Positions 5,764 to 7,652 of a DNA stretch of 7,652 bases are shown in pieces. Location of the stretch: the NCBI GenBank assembly GCA_021741285.1, contig JAIOYD010000066.1:1-7652 (forward strand), read 5' to 3'. The translations under genes and the position numbers were made by a program. The first letter of the stretch is position 1. Each line of letters starts with the position of its first letter. The DNA is from Rickettsiaceae bacterium. GTDB taxonomy: Bacteria > Pseudomonadota > Alphaproteobacteria > Rickettsiales > Rickettsiaceae. The notes beneath the pieces are model-generated. The model searched no databases and was not told the DNA's origin. It worked only from the letters and a program-made list of their open reading frames with translations.

Positions 5764-5848
5764 GCGTAGCTATTTCTTTTCTTGATTTCTTTCTTAGGGG
5801 CGGCAATGCTTAAGAGGCCTCTCTTATTAAGGCTTTGGTCGGTTTGTA

Positions 5849-5877
5849 TTGATAAAAAGGGAGTTATGTGCTAGTCT
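5849..5877 (+). promoter_or_regulatory. Putative promoter of the ProQ-HU-Csp operon
   Basis: TTGATA (5849-5854) and TAGTCT (5872-5877) are spaced by 17 bases. TGC directly precedes the -10 box, making it an extended -10 element that would offset the weak hexamer. Transcription would start near 5884, giving a leader of about 22 bases. Confidence 0.5.
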
Positions 5878-5905
5878 GCTCGTTAGAAAATTACACTAAG
5901 AATGC

Positions 5906-6448
5906 ATGGATAAAGAATTAGAGAAGAAATCGCTTGGCACTGAAGTTCTGAGTCTACTCAAGAACAAAGGAGTAGAAAATGCCGTAACCGATCAGATACT
6001 AAAGAATAGCAATCCTTCTAACGAAGAAGATGCCTTGCTAGTTCTCCCCTCACCTCCTATCGAGCCTAAACCAGACTTTAATGCTATATATGATGTGCTA
6101 CACTGCAAGTTTCCAGAAATAATCAATATGAACAAGCCTGTATTATTAGCGGTCGGTATTAGGAAAGAAATGTCGAAAGAGACGGGTGTATCTAGCGTTG
6201 TCTTAAAAAGATGGATAGCCTGGTATTGCCGTAAATCAAACTATTACGCCAATCATATACAAGGGGTAATACGCTTTCACTTAGATGGTAGTGAAGCAGG
6301 CATAGTTACTGAAAAGCATCAAAAAAAGATGGAAAAACGCTTAGAGAAAATAAAAACCCATAAAACAACCTCGTCTCTTGAAAACCAAAATAAAAACAAA
6401 GATTCTGATAATAGTTCAAGCGATGCTATAATAAACGATGTTAAATAA
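5906..6448 (+). CDS. ProQ/FinO-domain RNA-binding protein
   Basis: The 180-residue protein has a ProQ/FinO domain at about residues 58-150. Diagnostic segments are FP (69-70), LAVGIRKEM (81-89), LKRWIAWYCRKSNYY (100-114), the G...R-x-x-LDG strand (120-128) and GIVTEKHQ (132-139), followed by a basic helix. The first 55 residues form a charged leader and the C-terminal 30 are low-complexity N/S/K/D, probably disordered. Family members bind 3' terminator hairpins and act as RNA chaperones. FinO represses F-plasmid transfer by stabilising an antisense RNA, while ProQ and RocC are global sRNA binders. On an element with tra genes a FinO-like transfer regulator is plausible but unproven. The ATG at 5906 follows a weak ribosome site; an ATG four bases earlier runs straight into a stop. 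It overlaps the next gene by 11 bp. Confidence 0.88.
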   Translation: MDKELEKKSLGTEVLSLLKNKGVENAVTDQILKNSNPSNEEDALLVLPSPPIEPKPDFNAIYDVLHCKFPEIINMNKPVLLAVGIRKEMSKETGVSSVVLKRWIAWYCRKSNYYANHIQGVIRFHLDGSEAGIVTEKHQKKMEKRLEKIKTHKTTSSLENQNKNKDSDNSSSDAIINDVK

Positions 6449-6671
6449 GCCGATGAAACCTATAGATAAAGAAGACACTATCAATAAATCTATATTGCTG
6501 AATTGTCTATATTCCGCCGATAAAGAGCTTCCGTTATCAGAACTTGGGAAGTGGATTGAAGCTAGAACCGATGGTAAATATATTCTTATAAAAAAGGAGC
6601 AAGAAACTGATGTTGTGGCAACGAAAATAGTTACTGAGCATTTAAATAACAAAACTCAAATTAATAAATAA
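6438..6671 (+). CDS. Small protein of unknown function in the ProQ-HU operon
   Basis: This 77-residue product is not one I recognise. It is hydrophilic and mixed alpha/beta in appearance, with NKSILLNCLYSADKELPLSE near residues 16-35 and KYILIKK near 47-53. It has no membrane segment. The ATG at 6438 lies inside the end of the ProQ-family gene, so translation is probably coupled. An internal ATG at 6453 would give a product five residues shorter and non-overlapping, and cannot be excluded. Its stop overlaps the ATAATGG preceding the HU gene. Its position between two nucleic-acid-binding proteins is the only functional clue. A reading frame on the opposite strand here is less likely, because the plus-strand frame fits the operon spacing. 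Confidence 0.6.
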   Translation: MLNKPMKPIDKEDTINKSILLNCLYSADKELPLSELGKWIEARTDGKYILIKKEQETDVVATKIVTEHLNNKTQINK

Positions 6672-6682
6672 TGGAGAAAATA

Positions 6683-6961
6683 ATGAATAAAGCAGATTTC
6701 GTAAAACATGTAGCACAGCAACATCAATGCACACAAATAGAGGCCGAGAAAACCATTGATATGTTTACCTCTTCAGTAATTGATGCCATCGGCAAAGGTA
6801 ATGAAATATCATTAATCGGTTTCGGTAATTTTAGTGTAAGTAAAGTGGCGGCTAGATCGGGTCGTAATCCTCGCACTGGTGAAGCACTAGAAATCGCTGC
6901 TTATAATCAACCAAAGTTTAAGGTTGGTCAGAAGCTAAAAGATGCTGTGAACCCAAAGTGA
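6683..6961 (+). CDS. HU/IHF-family nucleoid DNA-binding protein
   Basis: The 92-residue product begins MNKADFVKHVA, as HU proteins do. It contains the family signature GFGNFSVSKVAARSGRNP then RTGE (residues 46-67), with the DNA-intercalating proline in RNP (61-63), and ends with the usual FKVGQKLKDAVN. Members dimerise and bend DNA without strong sequence preference. I chose the ATG at 6683 because GGAG at 6673-6676 is 6 bases away and the length matches the family. An ATG at 6671 would place that Shine-Dalgarno inside the gene. A plasmid-encoded HU may act as a 'stealth' protein that limits disturbance of the host nucleoid, or assist replication or transfer; that is inference. It is the third gene in the ProQ operon, 11 bp after its neighbour. 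Confidence 0.93.
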   Translation: MNKADFVKHVAQQHQCTQIEAEKTIDMFTSSVIDAIGKGNEISLIGFGNFSVSKVAARSGRNPRTGEALEIAAYNQPKFKVGQKLKDAVNPK

Positions 6962-7022
6962 TGTAAAGTTACTTATCATAGGCAATCAATATCAACTATT
7001 AAAACAAAGGTCAAAAAATATT

Positions 7023-7226
7023 ATGAATACAGGAACGGTTAAATGGTTTAATGCAACCAAGGGATATGGCTTTGTAGAGCCTAGTGACAAATCGAAAGAT
7101 GTTTTTTTGCATATCTCGGCGTTAGAAGCTATAGGTCTTAGTGATTTACAGGATGGACAGAAGATCAGTTATAATATTGAATCTAATAAAGGCAAAATAT
7201 CGGCGATTGATATTAAGTTAATATAA
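7023..7226 (+). CDS. CspA-like cold-shock domain protein
   Basis: The 67 residues form a single cold-shock OB-fold: G-T-V-KWFN (residues 4-10), RNP1 KGYGFV (13-18), and RNP2 VFLHIS (27-32). The length is that of typical bacterial Csp proteins. These proteins bind single-stranded RNA or DNA, melt secondary structure and can act as transcription antiterminators. The 61-bp gap after the HU gene is the longest in this gene run, so a separate promoter is possible, but I see no strong one. The spacing from AAAGG (7006-7010) to the ATG is long, so the ribosome site is poor. Whether it is cold-induced cannot be read from this short leader. Confidence 0.93.
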   Translation: MNTGTVKWFNATKGYGFVEPSDKSKDVFLHISALEAIGLSDLQDGQKISYNIESNKGKISAIDIKLI

Positions 7227-7240
7227 AGGATAATTAAACA

Positions 7241-7519
7241 GTGATGGGCTTTCTAGAATACGTAATAGCTTATCAAGAACTTTTGGGATTTGTAGCAGCG
7301 GGGATAAGTGCTATTTCTTTTTTGCCGCAACTAATTAAAATTTGGAGATTTCGCTCTGTCAAAGATATATCAACAGGTATGTACGTCATATACGCTGTTA
7401 GCGTAATATTATGGCTAATTTATGGAATTATTATAAAGTCAGAGCCACTAATTCTAGCTGAAATATTGACGCTGATTTTAGTTTCCGCAATTCTTACCAT
7501 GAAATACTTATGGAAGTAA
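7241..7519 (+). CDS. SemiSWEET/PQ-loop-like membrane protein
   Basis: This 92-residue protein has three predicted membrane helices, roughly residues 12-35, 46-65 and 69-90. It carries the PQ motif SFLPQLIKIW at 26-35 followed by the cytoplasmic segment RFRSVKDIS, which defines the MtN3/saliva-SemiSWEET family. SemiSWEETs dimerise to transport sugars or related small molecules across the inner membrane. The segment LWLIYGIIIKSEPLILAE aligns with the family's TM2-TM3 region. The conserved TM3 asparagine of sugar transporters appears to be glutamate here (residue 74), so the substrate may differ. The start could be GTG at 7241 or ATG at 7244; AAGGA at 7226-7230 fits the GTG slightly better. It follows the Csp gene by 14 bp and is probably co-transcribed with it. 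Confidence 0.88.
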   Translation: MMGFLEYVIAYQELLGFVAAGISAISFLPQLIKIWRFRSVKDISTGMYVIYAVSVILWLIYGIIIKSEPLILAEILTLILVSAILTMKYLWK

Positions 7520-7545
7520 TCCAGATGTATTTAATGCTTAATTTT

Positions 7546-7574
7546 TTGAGTTTTTAAAGATTTTATGTTATACT
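7546..7574 (+). promoter_or_regulatory. Putative promoter of the Rpn-like gene
   Basis: TTGAGT (7546-7551) and TATACT (7569-7574) are separated by 17 bases. The -10 box is preceded by TGT, an extended -10. The expected start is near 7581, about 36 bases before the ATG at 7617. This is the best sigma-70 match in the window. Confidence 0.6.
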
Positions 7575-7616
7575 GATCACTTGATAATCAACCAAATTAT
7601 TTTACTGCATATTATT

Positions 7617-7652
7617 ATGGCCATTACAAAATTTCTTGATCCAAAAAATGAT
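7617..7652 (+). CDS. Start of an Rpn/PD-(D/E)XK nuclease-transposase family gene (truncated by window edge)
   Basis: Only 12 codons are present, reading MAITKFLDPKND. The motif FLDPKND is the characteristic opening of the Rpn (recombination-promoting nuclease)/PD-(D/E)XK nuclease family transposase proteins, which are abundant in Rickettsia genomes and often found as decayed copies. The catalytic region lies outside the window, so activity and intactness cannot be judged. A well-placed promoter 36 bases upstream suggests that it is expressed on its own. The identification depends on a very short peptide. Confidence 0.6.
   Translation, partial: MAITKFLDPKND

Larger units (their letters stand above)
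5619..5905. other. Palindrome-rich intergenic region between the divergent methylase and ProQ operons
   Basis: These 287 bp contain no gene I can support. They include a 10-bp-stem hairpin, a perfect 10-bp GC palindrome, a 53-bp inverted repeat, an AGAGGCCTCT palindrome (5813-5822) with flanking partial symmetry GCTTAA...TTAAGGC, and the ProQ promoter. The part from about 5690 to 5770 is richer in GC than its surroundings, which fits an inserted palindromic element, a structured RNA or a protein-binding region. Confidence 0.5.

Noticed and set aside
6416..6652. A 78-residue minus-strand frame with a hydrophobic look
   Set aside because: It is opposite the small operon gene at 6438-6671, has no ribosome site, and the plus-strand frame fits the tight operon spacing. 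Its S/I/F richness is what antisense of K/N/E-rich codons gives.
1..7652. CRISPR array, tRNA or rRNA gene
   Set aside because: I saw no regularly spaced direct repeats, no cloverleaf with T-loop and anticodon features, and no rRNA-like conserved blocks.

Overview
The window reads as accessory, conjugation-related DNA from an alphaproteobacterium of the order Rickettsiales, most likely a Rickettsia plasmid or a related integrated conjugative element (RAGE-like). This rests on the strongly AT-rich sequence, a divergent pair of Ti-type traA and traD genes, a ParB-like protein next to a parS-like site, and the start of an Rpn/PD-(D/E)XK 'FLDPKND' gene at the right edge, a family common in Rickettsia. 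The assignment comes from family recognition; no database search was run.

Left part (1-2150): a relaxase-helicase gene of the TraA_Ti/MobQ type runs leftward off the window edge. It is divergent from a rightward traD-like gene. The 334-bp gap between them carries a good traA promoter whose -35 box lies inside a palindrome, plus a second small hairpin, and is the natural place to look for oriT.

Middle left (2151-4026): an AT-rich 249-bp control region holds several inverted repeats and one parS-like 16-mer. It precedes a rightward gene run: parB-like, two small paralogous proteins sharing the motif HPLAP, and a minimal WGR-domain protein. A perfect 13-bp-stem hairpin closes the run.

Middle right (4074-5618, minus strand): two genes form an operon. 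The promoter-proximal one encodes a very acidic protein of unknown family. The second encodes a 341-residue N6-adenine DNA methyltransferase that resembles the N-terminal part of the giant methylase/helicase proteins of conjugative elements but has no helicase. The two genes start with nearly the same leader and Shine-Dalgarno sequence. About 290 bp of palindrome-rich, locally GC-richer DNA follow (5619-5905), including a 53-bp inverted repeat.

Right part (5849-7519, plus strand): a promoter precedes a compact run of five genes: a ProQ/FinO-domain RNA chaperone, a small unknown protein, an HU-like nucleoid protein, a CspA-like cold-shock protein and a SemiSWEET-like membrane protein. Three neighbouring nucleic-acid chaperones suggest a module that manages the element's own DNA and RNA or modulates host expression. 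A separate strong promoter then drives the Rpn-like gene that leaves the window at 7652.

Taken together, the genes cover DNA transfer (traA, traD), partition (parB/parS), DNA modification and possible anti-restriction (the methylase operon), and RNA/DNA chaperoning (the ProQ-HU-Csp operon).
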